The notes beneath the pieces were generated by a model. That model had not been told where the DNA came from. It worked only from the letters and a program-made list of their open reading frames with translations, and did not search any database. The position numbers and the translations under genes are program-made. This document shows positions 8,241 to 16,781 of a DNA stretch of 60,922 nucleotides, piece by piece. Numbering within the stretch: position 1 is the first letter of the stretch; the number at the start of each line of letters is the position of its first letter. The stretch is from a bacterium (lineage in GTDB: Bacteria > Patescibacteriota > Minisyncoccia > Phycocordibacterales > UBA6899), in the NCBI GenBank assembly GCA_021851895.1, contig JAJZQJ010000001.1, forward strand, positions 1 to 60,922, written 5' to 3'.

Positions 8241-8409
8241 TTTTTGTGCACCTTGGAGGACTCGCCCCTTCGTCACATCAGTATGTTGTTTTGCAAGCTC
8301 ACAACATACTGTGTGCGAGTAGGGCCAGGGCTCGGCCACGACCGCTTCGGTCGGAACCTCAGCGGTCGGCTTCGCGGCCTCCGCCTTTCGAGTCCTCGAA
8401 GTTGCCAAA
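8241..8409. repeat. Palindromic mosaic with tRNA-Val(CAC) tail copies
   Basis: Positions 8241-8264 repeat 8446-8469 exactly (24 bp), which includes the 3' end of tRNA-Val(CAC) in the same orientation. Positions 8387-8405 hold an imperfect inverted copy of the same tail (TTCGAGTCCTCGAAG). Between them lies a dispersed element whose hairpin is AGTATGTTGT/ACAACATACT (8280-8310), followed by a segment starting GTGTGCGAGTAGGGCCAGGG. A close relative lies inverted at 46933-47015. No gene is seen in this stretch. Confidence 0.7.
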
Positions 8410-8414
8410 AATAA

Positions 8415-8442
8415 AGACACAAGAGCTTGCGCTCTTGTGTCT
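8415..8442 (-). terminator. Terminator hairpin after tRNA-Val(CAC)
   Basis: AGACACAAGAGC-TTGC-GCTCTTGTGTCT, a perfect 12-bp stem, 9 bp beyond the tRNA 3' end on the minus strand. Confidence 0.65.
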
Positions 8443-8451
8443 AAATTTTTG

Positions 8452-8525
8452 TGCACCTTGGAGGACTCGAACCTCCGACCCCAGCAATGTGAATGCTGTG
8501 CTCTAACCAACTGAGCTAAAGGTGC
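8452..8525 (-). tRNA. tRNA-Val(CAC)
   Basis: A full cloverleaf folds on the minus strand: acceptor GCACCTT/AAGGTGC, D-arm GCTC/GAGC, anticodon stem CAGCA/TGCTG with loop TTCACAT (anticodon CAC), T-arm GGAGG-TTCGAGT-CCTCC, and A73. CCA is not encoded. It stands 5 bp from the left end of the 38-kb element. Before integration it would have followed tRNA-Ser(CGA) in tandem with only four bases (CAGC) between them. Confidence 0.93.
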
Positions 8526-8530
8526 GCTGC

Positions 8531-8561
8531 GGTGACGATGTCCCGAAGTTAGAACCGATTA
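8531..8561 (+). other. attL: attL of the integrated element
   Basis: After a GG at 8531-8532 come GATGTCC (8537-8543) and AAGTTAGAACC (8546-8556). The same two blocks occur inverted at the other end (46490-46496 and 46479-46489). GG is also the shared dinucleotide at the right end (46501-46502). Inverted arms around a dinucleotide are what large serine integrases leave when attP is split between attL and attR. The base just outside, c8530, matches c46500 (tRNA-Ser G73). Confidence 0.7.
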
Positions 8562-8671
8562 GGGGGCTTCATTACAGTCGTGTTGATAAAATTGTACGTG
8601 ATTTAAGGCGAATTTACAAGGATAATCCGGCCTCGTTTGACGTTCCGGCCTTTGCCGTAAAGGTCTACTAA
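8531..8671 (+). pseudogene. Orphan reading frame at left end: alternative 3' end of the integrase gene
   Basis: From the GG core the plus strand stays open for 46 codons (8531-8668) and stops with TAA at 8669-8671. No ATG, GTG or TTG occurs in frame within the element part. If the element is excised and circularised, codon 511 of the integrase (GGC, 46498-46500) joins directly to this frame. The predicted tail is basic and protein-like, for example SRVDKIVRDLRRIYKDNP. In the integrated state it is a headless fragment. That it is coding is inferred; an open run of this length has a chance probability of roughly one in ten. Confidence 0.55.
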
Positions 8672-8697
8672 GACCGGATTTCCGCAAGCTCTAGCGA

Positions 8698-8907
8698 TTA
8701 TTCATCCCCTCGGGCGTCCTCGATCAATCTCTGTTCTTTGAGATATCGGGTTACCGAATACCATCCAGCATTGATCACCGGGATCAATAATGCCCAACGA
8801 GCGTCATTCTCGGCATAGGCGATCAGTATCGGCAGGATTGCTGATACTGCGGAGTAAAAGAACACGATTGCAAGGTGCTTCAGGGCTTCTTTTTGTGGTG
8901 TTGTCAT
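8698..8907 (-). CDS. Putative holin (69 aa)
   Basis: This small protein has two hydrophobic segments (about residues 10-30 and 38-52) and a charged C-terminal tail, a class II holin-like topology. It lies 5 bp after the endolysin gene in the same direction. It is the last gene of the leftward late operon. Holin function is inferred from size, topology and position. Confidence 0.55.
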   Translation of the reverse strand: MTTPQKEALKHLAIVFFYSAVSAILPILIAYAENDARWALLIPVINAGWYSVTRYLKEQRLIEDARGDE

Positions 8908-8912
8908 GGTGG

Positions 8913-9479
8913 TTAAAATGATCGTTTAATAATTGCCAATCCTTCCTCGATTTTCCTCACACCGTCCTCGATAGAGGGATTGGTCGTTTGTGGGACGGCA
9001 AGGTCTACCAGTTCGTCGAGAATCTGTTTGTTGCTTGCCGGACAGTTCGGCTTCTTTGAGAAGATCTCAAAGTGGCCAACGATGTGATTCCGGTCGATTG
9101 GAATCTGCCATCGCTGGCAAATTTCTCGGATCAAGGTTGCGCTTGATTGCTTCATAGCGTCAGTCCATACGTCGTTTGGCTTACCCTCGTGTTCGATCCC
9201 GATCGTGTACAGGTTCGGGTTCACATTCGGTTTTATAAGCTTCCAGAGAGGTGCGTCGACACGACCGGCGTGCCAGGCGGCATCGTTTTCTTGCACATAC
9301 TGGTGGACTTCGCCATTTTTTCCGATGCCGTAATGCGCGCTTACTTGTGATGAGGGATTTGCGAACCATGAGCCGGTGCCGATGAGCGTGCCGTCCATGA
9401 TGTGAATGACAACGCCCTCCGGCCGATAACCTTTGCGACCACTCCAGAAGTTAGGAGACTTTTTTTGAATGATGTTCAT
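8913..9479 (-). CDS. Endolysin: N-acetylmuramoyl-L-alanine amidase (188 aa)
   Basis: This is an Amidase_2/PGRP-type zinc amidase that would cut the peptide from the glycan in peptidoglycan at lysis. The zinc ligands fit H26 in VVIHIMDG, H135 in HIVGHFEI (with the family's T/H at the preceding turn) and C146 in KPNCPAS. WHAGR and GIEHEG blocks are also typical. There is no signal peptide, so a holin is needed. It sits between two small membrane proteins that make up the rest of the lysis cassette. Confidence 0.88.
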   Translation of the reverse strand: MNIIQKKSPNFWSGRKGYRPEGVVIHIMDGTLIGTGSWFANPSSQVSAHYGIGKNGEVHQYVQENDAAWHAGRVDAPLWKLIKPNVNPNLYTIGIEHEGKPNDVWTDAMKQSSATLIREICQRWQIPIDRNHIVGHFEIFSKKPNCPASNKQILDELVDLAVPQTTNPSIEDGVRKIEEGLAIIKRSF

Positions 9480-9483
9480 AGTG

Positions 9484-9711
9484 TTATTTATTAATTGTTA
9501 GTAGTAAGTTGATGATGGCTGTGATCAGACCTCCCACCGATGCGGTAGCAACAATCCAGAAAAATCTCTTGAGCCAGTCGACATCAGTTCCTACTTTCGT
9601 CAGCTCGTTCTGTATGTGTGGTAGATGATTGTCTTTGATCTCGTTCACCGTCTTTTCTACACGGTCGAGACGCTCATCTTGTATTTTGTTTTGATAGGCT
9701 GTTCTTTCCAT
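9484..9711 (-). CDS. XhlA-like membrane-anchored protein (75 aa)
   Basis: An N-terminal coiled coil (about residues 5-45, with DERLDRVEKTVNEIKDNHL) is followed by the segment DWLKRFFWIV and one C-terminal membrane helix. This resembles the XhlA/haemolysin-type holin partners of phages. The ATG at 9711 is chosen because the gene upstream ends at 9716, leaving a 4-bp gap. It is the first gene of the lysis cassette. Confidence 0.6.
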   Translation of the reverse strand: MERTAYQNKIQDERLDRVEKTVNEIKDNHLPHIQNELTKVGTDVDWLKRFFWIVATASVGGLITAIINLLLTINK

Positions 9712-9715
9712 ATTG

Positions 9716-12523
9716 TTATTTCGGTACATACACCGAGTCGAACCTATTGATGAGACCTCTACTTTCCAGCGTTTCCTCGAGGCGATCTTGAATGTCACGA
9801 TCTCGCCAGAATTTCTCTTTTTCCATATCGACCGATCTCGCTTTCGCACCGACAATTCCGTATAGGAATTTCACAACACCAGCAGTCTTATCATCGGTAA
9901 GCTTGCCGGCCGTGGTGTAGAAGCGTCCAAGAGCAGTGTTTAGGAAGTGGAGTTTGTAAGCATTAGCTCGGTAGCTCACAATCCCGTTTTTATTGGTGTG
10001 TTCGGTTACTTCCAGCCAGTCACGCAGTCCGGGGACTGCATTCACGAATGGATACACTCTGCTGTTTTCCACGATCGGCTCACCCATGAATAGGTTCTGC
10101 CCGGTAGCGGCCTCAATTGGATACTTAAGGATCGGAGACAGCTCTCCGACCATGCTCGCCAACGTTCGCCTTGCGCTTCCTTTATAGAGGCGATTGATGT
10201 CCTCGACTGGCAGGCCGAGACCGTAGAGGTACTGAGAGAATCCCTCTTTTTCACCAAGTCGGACCGGCAACCCCTCTCGCATGTATGGTGGCAAATATTG
10301 GAATTCCTCTTTTGCTTTTTCCTTATCGACTTGGAGATTGTCTACAAGCTTGCCGATGGCGGCGTATTTACCCGGCTGTTTCGCCATCTGCTCGAGCTGA
10401 AGCGGAATGTTGCCACGAGTCCATCGGTAAAACGGCATGAGTCGCTTCATGACGTTTTGTTCGAATTTCGCAAGACCCTCTGGTGCATAGTCGAAGTGAA
10501 ATTGGAACACTGCTTTGGCGGCATCCTCCGGTGCGTCACCTTTTATCAGGCGATCTATGAAAAGTGGTAGACGCAGACGGTTTTCGGTGATCTCCATCGC
10601 ACCTTTCGGTAGATCCATCAGCTTTCCAACAGGACTTTTTCCTATGTCTTTTTCGACCTCACGCATCACATCCAAGTAACCGGGCTGACCAACGACTCCC
10701 AGCTTTTCGGTCATCTCTTTTATTTGTTGGTAGGTGTACTTAGTGCCTAGTTTTGTTGTGATTGATCCGTTGAGACCCCGAGCGATTTGATCTCCCTGTA
10801 GGTATCTCGCAGGGTTTTTGACCCCTGCTATAAAGTTATTGAAAATTCCACCGATCGAGTTCCTGACATGGAATGCTGGAAACCATCCGGTAACCGATCC
10901 TTTCCAGAAATTGAGTGTCTTGTCATACAGCTTGAGGAATCCCTTGGTCGCTTCGTCATTCGTGAGCACCTTATAAGTTTCCTCAACATGCTTCACGATC
11001 TGCTCAGGCAAAAGCACCCCCTTTAATTGAGGCACGGTACTTTCAACGTACCGGATGCCGTTCTCAAAGATTGGCTTTACCGTCTCTCTGGTCATCATCT
11101 TTCCGGTGACGGGATTTCTTATTTCTTTCGTGACGACTTCGCCTTGTTTGCCGAATTGTTTTCCAGCTTCAGTTAAAAAGTCGTAGGTGTTTACGGCTCT
11201 GATGTGTTCGGCCTTGCGTGCGCCGAATGCCTTAAATGCATCCTGCTCAAACAATCTCACGCCGTGAGTTCTACGGAAGTATTTATTGATATTGTCGACC
11301 GTGTCGTCGAGAGTTCGAGATTTTGCGAACGGCGTGCTTACTCGCATCTTTCCTGCTAGCTCATCGGCAACATCACTATTCTTTTGCAAAAAGTCACGGC
11401 CTTCCGGTGTCAGGTAGTGGCGCAAATAATCCGGTAGCTCGGTGTGAAGTAGTCCTTTTTCTTTCTCAACATTTGCAAACCGTTTATGCTCATCCTGAAT
11501 GTGACTGATGATGTTATCGATCGCACTATTTCCTTTGGCGGCGACTTGCTCGACTCCGTCAGTTGCCTTTGCAGGAAGATCACCCATTCCCTCGATCAGT
11601 CGGCCGACTCTAGTACCTGCATCTTTGCCAAGCTCTTTTCTTGCGGTTTTACCGAGATCAATTGCTTCGTCAGCGGCCTTACCGACTTCGGACCGGGTTG
11701 CTTTGGTGAATTGAGAAAACTTGTCGACATATTCCTCGCCGATACGTCCCGGCAGGTCTTTAATACTTTTGAATGGCACAAATGCTTTGCCAGCGAGGTC
11801 TTTTGCGCTTTCATACATTTTGCCGACGACCGGTGTTTTCTCTACCAGCCAGTCGGCGGCTTTGAACGGCGCGGAGACAGTCGATCGTGGAAGTACCTGT
11901 TTGCCAGCGAATTTCAGGCCTCCCTTGGCAAGATACTTTTCGCCTCCTTCAGCGACAACCTTTTCAGCCAGAGCTTTTCGGGCGGCTGTCTCACCGACTT
12001 CTTGTATCGACTTCTTGAGGAGTGACGTTCCGGATTTACTAAGCACGACTGTCCCGGCTTTGGTTGCGAGTTTTGCACCGGCCCCGTAGCCAAATGTTAT
12101 ATAGGTTGTCGGATCAAGAAGAACATCGGCAATAAAACCACCGACCTTACTTTTAATACCAAGTGCATCAGATGGTTGAATACGTTCTTGTATTCCGGCT
12201 TTGATTCCTTTTCCACTTATAAGACCTCCGACAGCGTATCCTCCGGTATTGAGTACGTGGAGGATTCTCTGCAGGGTCGATTCTTTTGGTTGAGTGGAGG
12301 AGACATCGAGATTATTTTGCAGTGCAAAATCTCGCAACCCCTCGACAGTGGTCACGTTTGGTTTACCGGCCGGTTTCTCGACTTCGGTTGTTACATATTT
12401 CCCCTCGGTATTCTTTTGGTACTGCACGACGTTACCGGGTGCAGACTTCGGGAGTGGAGGAGAGACCGGCGCAGAACCGGTGTTTATGTACTTTCCAGTT
12501 TTCGGGTCTTTGATGTAGGCCAT
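9716..12523 (-). CDS. Large virion protein, candidate ejection protein (935 aa)
   Basis: The N-terminus contains two short repeats of the type DPKTGKYINTG / NTEGKYVTTEV. A helical, alanine- and lysine-rich middle follows. The C-terminal half has blocks such as GWFPAFHVRNSIGGIFNNF and MPFYRWTRGNIPLQLEQM, which recall large polyvalent proteins of phages. There is no enzymatic motif I can name. Its place after the LysM protein and before the lysis genes, in a phage without a tape measure gene, fits an internal virion protein released into the cell during infection. This role is inferred. Confidence 0.5.
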   Translation of the reverse strand: MAYIKDPKTGKYINTGSAPVSPPLPKSAPGNVVQYQKNTEGKYVTTEVEKPAGKPNVTTVEGLRDFALQNNLDVSSTQPKESTLQRILHVLNTGGYAVGGLISGKGIKAGIQERIQPSDALGIKSKVGGFIADVLLDPTTYITFGYGAGAKLATKAGTVVLSKSGTSLLKKSIQEVGETAARKALAEKVVAEGGEKYLAKGGLKFAGKQVLPRSTVSAPFKAADWLVEKTPVVGKMYESAKDLAGKAFVPFKSIKDLPGRIGEEYVDKFSQFTKATRSEVGKAADEAIDLGKTARKELGKDAGTRVGRLIEGMGDLPAKATDGVEQVAAKGNSAIDNIISHIQDEHKRFANVEKEKGLLHTELPDYLRHYLTPEGRDFLQKNSDVADELAGKMRVSTPFAKSRTLDDTVDNINKYFRRTHGVRLFEQDAFKAFGARKAEHIRAVNTYDFLTEAGKQFGKQGEVVTKEIRNPVTGKMMTRETVKPIFENGIRYVESTVPQLKGVLLPEQIVKHVEETYKVLTNDEATKGFLKLYDKTLNFWKGSVTGWFPAFHVRNSIGGIFNNFIAGVKNPARYLQGDQIARGLNGSITTKLGTKYTYQQIKEMTEKLGVVGQPGYLDVMREVEKDIGKSPVGKLMDLPKGAMEITENRLRLPLFIDRLIKGDAPEDAAKAVFQFHFDYAPEGLAKFEQNVMKRLMPFYRWTRGNIPLQLEQMAKQPGKYAAIGKLVDNLQVDKEKAKEEFQYLPPYMREGLPVRLGEKEGFSQYLYGLGLPVEDINRLYKGSARRTLASMVGELSPILKYPIEAATGQNLFMGEPIVENSRVYPFVNAVPGLRDWLEVTEHTNKNGIVSYRANAYKLHFLNTALGRFYTTAGKLTDDKTAGVVKFLYGIVGAKARSVDMEKEKFWRDRDIQDRLEETLESRGLINRFDSVYVPK

Positions 12524-12529
12524 AGCGTT

Positions 12530-13867
12530 TTAATTTCCGATACCGAAGAGTCCTTTCAAGAAGCTCTTGCTGGTGTTGTATCCGGACTTCGCAAGGCTCG
12601 GTATCTGTTGCGTGAATACATCTTTGACCCCAGCACCGAAGTCTTGAGCAGTTATTTTTGGCTGACCTGATTTCAATGCTTGAGCGGCCGCCGCATCCGC
12701 TTGCTGTTGGGCGTTTGCTTCAGCAATGATCTGATCTCGCTTCTGAAGGACTTGAGCACGGATATTTTGAGGCACGTTGCTTGCGGTAAAGTTAGGATTG
12801 TTAAGAAGCTCGAGTGCGTATGCTTCTACGTCGCTCGATGAACCTCCTCCGTCTGATCCGCTACCAGACTTTGTGCCGACTACTTTCGTACCGGCGATAT
12901 CATGTACCGTCCCGGATGGTGTGCTGTTGGCGAGGTTTGCGAGTTGGATTGCTCGATTGATTACGTCTTGAGCGTCTTTCTTTTCCTCCGCTTGTCCATA
13001 CTTGGAAGCTTCGACAATATTTGCGACATCCTTTTCTGAAGCACCGAACACTTGCTTCAATAGATCCCCGAGAACGCTGTATTGGTCTTTCTGGAATCCG
13101 AGTGTCTTTTCAGCAACGGTGAGTGGTAGTGTCGAGTCCTCGTACTGCATGCCGGCCGACTCTTTCGCAGAGGAATCCGCTACGCCAAGTTTGTCGGCCA
13201 GCCGGTTACGCTCGTTGAGAAGTTTTCTGTAGCTGTCGATAAGAGGTTGCTTCTCTGAGGCGACCAATCTTTGTGTTTGGCTTTCGGTTACAAGACCGCC
13301 ACCTTGCACCATTCGGTTGCGGATGTCTTTCTCTGAGTCCTCGATTGAGAGTTCCATCGTGGCCAGGCGATCGTCCAAGCTCTGGAGATTTTTCTGCATC
13401 ACATCGACACCCAGTTTTGTTTTTTCCTGTGCGTAGATGTCTGCTTTTTTCGGCAAATTCTTGAGGGTATCGAGGTAGGAAGTCTGGTTGTCCTGCATGC
13501 TTTTGAGGGCAGAGTCGAGACCCAGTTCAGATCGGTATTTTGTGAGCAAACTGGTCGAAGAAGGCACTTCAGCGCCATATAGGGTGCTTTTCTGGGGTAC
13601 ACCGCTCGCCCCCGGGCTCGAAATTTGGTCAACGCGCTGGGTTACGGGCGAAGAAGGTGTCACGGGTGCAGGAGGGGTTGGAACGCTCGCCTTAGGGGCA
13701 ACAACGGGTGAAGTCGGTGCTCCGGGCAAGTTCAAGCTCGCACCTGCGTATATCAGGTTCGGATTCTTGATACTTGGATTCGCTCTCAGCAGGGCGTCGA
13801 TCGTCGTTCCTTGCTGTTTGGCGATTCCCGAAAGGGTCTGACCTTTTTGAATTTTTATTGTTGCCAT
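12530..13867 (-). CDS. LysM-domain virion protein (445 aa)
   Basis: Residues 1-48 form a LysM domain (IKIQKGQTLSGIAKQQG... NPNLIYAGASLNLP), which binds peptidoglycan glycan chains. A Pro/Ser-rich linker (about 50-95) follows, then long coiled-coil helices (about 105-300) and a Gly/Ser-rich hinge. No catalytic domain is visible. It lies between tail genes and the 935-aa protein with gaps of only 6 bp, so it is probably a virion or tail component that contacts the cell wall on infection. Confidence 0.65.
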   Translation of the reverse strand: MATIKIQKGQTLSGIAKQQGTTIDALLRANPSIKNPNLIYAGASLNLPGAPTSPVVAPKASVPTPPAPVTPSSPVTQRVDQISSPGASGVPQKSTLYGAEVPSSTSLLTKYRSELGLDSALKSMQDNQTSYLDTLKNLPKKADIYAQEKTKLGVDVMQKNLQSLDDRLATMELSIEDSEKDIRNRMVQGGGLVTESQTQRLVASEKQPLIDSYRKLLNERNRLADKLGVADSSAKESAGMQYEDSTLPLTVAEKTLGFQKDQYSVLGDLLKQVFGASEKDVANIVEASKYGQAEEKKDAQDVINRAIQLANLANSTPSGTVHDIAGTKVVGTKSGSGSDGGGSSSDVEAYALELLNNPNFTASNVPQNIRAQVLQKRDQIIAEANAQQQADAAAAQALKSGQPKITAQDFGAGVKDVFTQQIPSLAKSGYNTSKSFLKGLFGIGN

Positions 13868-13873
13868 AGGTTT

Positions 13874-14086
13874 TTAAGTAAGGGTTGCGTACCTCCACGC
13901 TCCGTTAAAAAATACGTAGAACCGGCGCGTGGCCCCGTTCTCGTACAGCGCAAAGCTGATCTGGTATCCCGGAGGGTCAGTCGGTGCAGTGTTTAAGATC
14001 GGGATGTCTCGCAGAATCGAGAGAAGATACCCAAGCGACGGATCGAGTTTGTTCTGCTGGTTTTGATTGTTGTCGTATGGGTTCAT
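13874..14086 (-). CDS. Small phage protein (70 aa)
   Basis: A polar Asn/Gln-rich N-terminus (MNPYDNNQNQQNK) is followed by a compact beta-type C-terminal half (ATRRFYVFFNGAWRYATL). Its start overlaps the stop of the upstream gene by 4 bp, which supports the start choice and translational coupling. It may be a minor tail protein; the family is not recognised. Confidence 0.5.
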   Translation of the reverse strand: MNPYDNNQNQQNKLDPSLGYLLSILRDIPILNTAPTDPPGYQISFALYENGATRRFYVFFNGAWRYATLT

Positions 14087-14322
14087 AGTGGTTGTTCAGG
14101 CTCGACTACTGGCTCCTCTGTAGGAAGGACCGGCAGTTTATCGAATTCGGAGATGATCTCGTTTATTTCTGTAAGCGATCTTTGTCTAAGTTCGACCTCT
14201 TGTTCAAGTTCCTCTTTTTGTTGGCGGAGGATATCCATGTTGAGAATCGTGATCGACTCGGTGTTGTCTATTTTCTTTGCGGTCTTTTCGTCAACTCTCT
14301 CGATTGTGAATTTAGGTTCCAT
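14083..14322 (-). CDS. Small coiled-coil phage protein (79 aa)
   Basis: The protein is mostly one coiled coil (about residues 25-65, with QQKEELEQEVELRQRSLTEI) and has an acidic Pro/Glu tail. The ATG at 14322 follows the stop of the 600-aa gene by 13 bp. It may be a chaperone or linker for the tail proteins; function unknown. Confidence 0.5.
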   Translation of the reverse strand: MEPKFTIERVDEKTAKKIDNTESITILNMDILRQQKEELEQEVELRQRSLTEINEIISEFDKLPVLPTEEPVVEPEQPL

Positions 14323-14335
14323 AATGTTTTTTTGA

Positions 14336-16138
14336 TTACTTAATAGTTCGATCCGGTATATAGATTGTGGACATGTCTCGGAGTCCCATGTCCCATTCAC
14401 CGATAAAACCGGATGGCGACCAGACCTCGACCTTGATCTGAATCTTTTTCGCTCGTGCGTTGAATCGCAGAAGTTTGTTTACTGCACCAATGTTGTCGCT
14501 TCCCTTGATCACACCTGCTTTCTTGAAGGGTGTGACGAGAAGATACGAAGTGTTGTTGTACTCGTTTCCGTTCTCAGAGTTGTAGAGTGTTTCGTCGACA
14601 TAGACTCGGTTGAGTGCTGTATCGATGCTTGCAACGTGTCTGATCTGTCCGGCACCACTTCCTGCGACGACCGTCACTTCATCGCCGACTTCAAAGTTTC
14701 CGATGCCGAACGAAACCGTGAAGTAGGTGCTGGTACCGCCGGTAGCAAAGGCGGTGTACTTTTGATATTTCTCGGTCGTGTTGTACTTCACGACAAATCG
14801 GGCAAAGGGCGTATCAATGAGAGGTTTCCAGAAGTTCAATACTTCTTGGATGAATCGTTTTCGCCGATATGGTTCGTCATCGAATATCGGACTGACCACG
14901 ATGGCATTCCAGTTGTACGGCCGGTACGATCCACCGTCGTGGTTCACATCGAGCAGATATCGATTGGTGCCGCCCTTATCCCAACCCACGAAAAACTGAT
15001 CGGAATTAAGAGTTAGTTGGATGCTCCCGACTTGGATCACGCCGGTGTCGCTTATGTTTGTGATGCCACCGTGAGAGAGTGTGTTTCGGAAGTAAAGGGC
15101 GTTTGTCACTGGATTGAATACCCAGATGCCGCCAGCGTAGTAGCGTTTTTCCATATTGAAGCCGTGTGCTTTGACGCCGATCAGGATCACGCCGTTATGT
15201 ACTTTCACTGCGTTCTGGTTGATCTGGAACGAAATGTCACCGGCCTCGATGTCCGGAAAACGGTTGAGCTTTACGAGTCCGGACCCGTCGAAGAAATTGA
15301 TCCATCCGTCACCAGTGATGAGATATAAGCGGTTCTTGTCTACGACTCCGGCCGGACATGAGACGTTTGGAATACGAAGCACACGGTTGTACGTTCCGGA
15401 GATTCCGTCCCAGAAAAAGAGAGCGGAACCGTTGGTTGTCAGGTCATATGCGCCAATCACGAGCCAATCGGTAAGCACTGCAAACCATCTGATGTCGAAG
15501 TTCGGCGGAAGAGTGATCTTGGGAGGGTTTGGGTTGCCGTGCCATGTCAGATTTACGGTGTCCCACGCGCACAGCATATTGTTGAATCCGGCGAGAATGT
15601 ATTTCAGGAACTTGGTGATCGGTACGTTTCCGTTTGAGTACAGCACACCGCTTCCGAGCGATTGCCATGCATCGTTCCAAGTGTTATCCGAAGCATTGTA
15701 GCGACCAAGTGAGTTTCCGACAGTAAAGTACAGATATCCCTGTTCGGTTCCTCCAAGTCCGGGAGTCCAAAATGTGCTGTCGCCAAGAAGTGAGTACGCA
15801 CGCCCGCCTGGGAAGTAGTAGCTGTGCACATGCACCCAATTTGGATACTCGTACCGGAAAAATTTTGCAGTGTTGCCCCATCCTTGGGTTACCATCCAGT
15901 TGTATATCTGAAGCCCGCCCATATTTTTGCCGAAGAGCGCACCATCGATCGGCATAGAATTAACCTCGGCATTGATATTCACGTCTAGATTTTTGAACAT
16001 CTTATGTGAGACACGCAGATACGGCGGTGTCTTTTCGAGGTCAAGGTTTTGTACCCACCAGACCATGCCCTCGGCATTTAGATTTCCGAGTCCTTTGTCG
16101 AATCTTGATGTTTTCCAAACTTTTTTAGGTAATGCCAT
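14336..16138 (-). CDS. Phage tail protein, propeller-like (600 aa)
   Basis: The sequence is beta-rich with repeated short blades containing W/Y and G/D turns (for example YLYFTVGNSLGRYNASD, ILAGFNNMLCAWD, WLVIGAYD, LYLITGDGWINFFDGSG), which suggests a beta-propeller in the first two thirds. Podovirus nozzle proteins (the gp12 class of T7) have this architecture. It directly follows the adaptor-like gene, as a nozzle would. The ATG at 16138 is used because upstream codons overlap the adaptor gene out of frame. Nozzle or tail hub function is inferred. Confidence 0.5.
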   Translation of the reverse strand: MALPKKVWKTSRFDKGLGNLNAEGMVWWVQNLDLEKTPPYLRVSHKMFKNLDVNINAEVNSMPIDGALFGKNMGGLQIYNWMVTQGWGNTAKFFRYEYPNWVHVHSYYFPGGRAYSLLGDSTFWTPGLGGTEQGYLYFTVGNSLGRYNASDNTWNDAWQSLGSGVLYSNGNVPITKFLKYILAGFNNMLCAWDTVNLTWHGNPNPPKITLPPNFDIRWFAVLTDWLVIGAYDLTTNGSALFFWDGISGTYNRVLRIPNVSCPAGVVDKNRLYLITGDGWINFFDGSGLVKLNRFPDIEAGDISFQINQNAVKVHNGVILIGVKAHGFNMEKRYYAGGIWVFNPVTNALYFRNTLSHGGITNISDTGVIQVGSIQLTLNSDQFFVGWDKGGTNRYLLDVNHDGGSYRPYNWNAIVVSPIFDDEPYRRKRFIQEVLNFWKPLIDTPFARFVVKYNTTEKYQKYTAFATGGTSTYFTVSFGIGNFEVGDEVTVVAGSGAGQIRHVASIDTALNRVYVDETLYNSENGNEYNNTSYLLVTPFKKAGVIKGSDNIGAVNKLLRFNARAKKIQIKVEVWSPSGFIGEWDMGLRDMSTIYIPDRTIK

Positions 16139-16142
16139 AGGT

Positions 16143-16775
16143 TTATACGAGACTGCTTCGTGGAATTGAAGCTTGATCATCTGCGGACGCCATACGGGCG
16201 AGCTCTTGATCTCGCCATTTGCCGACCATGATCCGTTCAAAGTTGCTTTCCGCTTGGCGTTCAAGTTCTGTATCGCCCTGCTGGTTGTAGTACATCTTTT
16301 TGCCCCACTCGACGTACGCTTGGTGATAGAGCTTCTCGACCTCGGGCTCGTCGTTATCCGATGCGAAGTCGTCCGAGATGCGGACAAAGACGAGCATCAT
16401 TGCATCGCCGTCTGCAGTCGGAGTCGTTACCGGGTAGAAGTAACCGCCGAGCGTGTACACGATGTGATCGTTGTATCGATCTCTCGCTCGGTAATCGACA
16501 AGTGTGTACGGACGCTTATCGTCGCCGATCTTTAATTCCACAAATGCCCGATAATTTTCAGGGACCGGGTATTTCGGCTGGTTTGCGACCGTCGTGTAGG
16601 GCTGTTCGGTCTTGAGATAATCCCAGTAGTCGAACGTCTGGTTTTTATCCTCGGGTGGCCGCCAGCTCTGCACTTTTTCATCGGCACGTTGTACCCATGA
16701 ATTTGCGAGTGCGTCATCGATCGTCTGATCGTCGACCTCGTTCTTTATTGCTTTTCGGATGTCACCTCTGTTCAT
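16143..16775 (-). CDS. Head-tail adaptor-like protein (210 aa)
   Basis: The layout resembles podovirus adaptor proteins: an N-terminal helical part (MNRGDIRKAIKNEVDD), a central beta domain (about residues 55-125), and long C-terminal helices (EVEKLYHQAYVEWGKKMYY and following). It lies 4 bp before the propeller-like tail gene. This adaptor-nozzle order supports a short-tailed virion. The family assignment is by resemblance only. Confidence 0.5.
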   Translation of the reverse strand: MNRGDIRKAIKNEVDDQTIDDALANSWVQRADEKVQSWRPPEDKNQTFDYWDYLKTEQPYTTVANQPKYPVPENYRAFVELKIGDDKRPYTLVDYRARDRYNDHIVYTLGGYFYPVTTPTADGDAMMLVFVRISDDFASDNDEPEVEKLYHQAYVEWGKKMYYNQQGDTELERQAESNFERIMVGKWRDQELARMASADDQASIPRSSLV

Positions 16776-16781
16776 AAGCGT

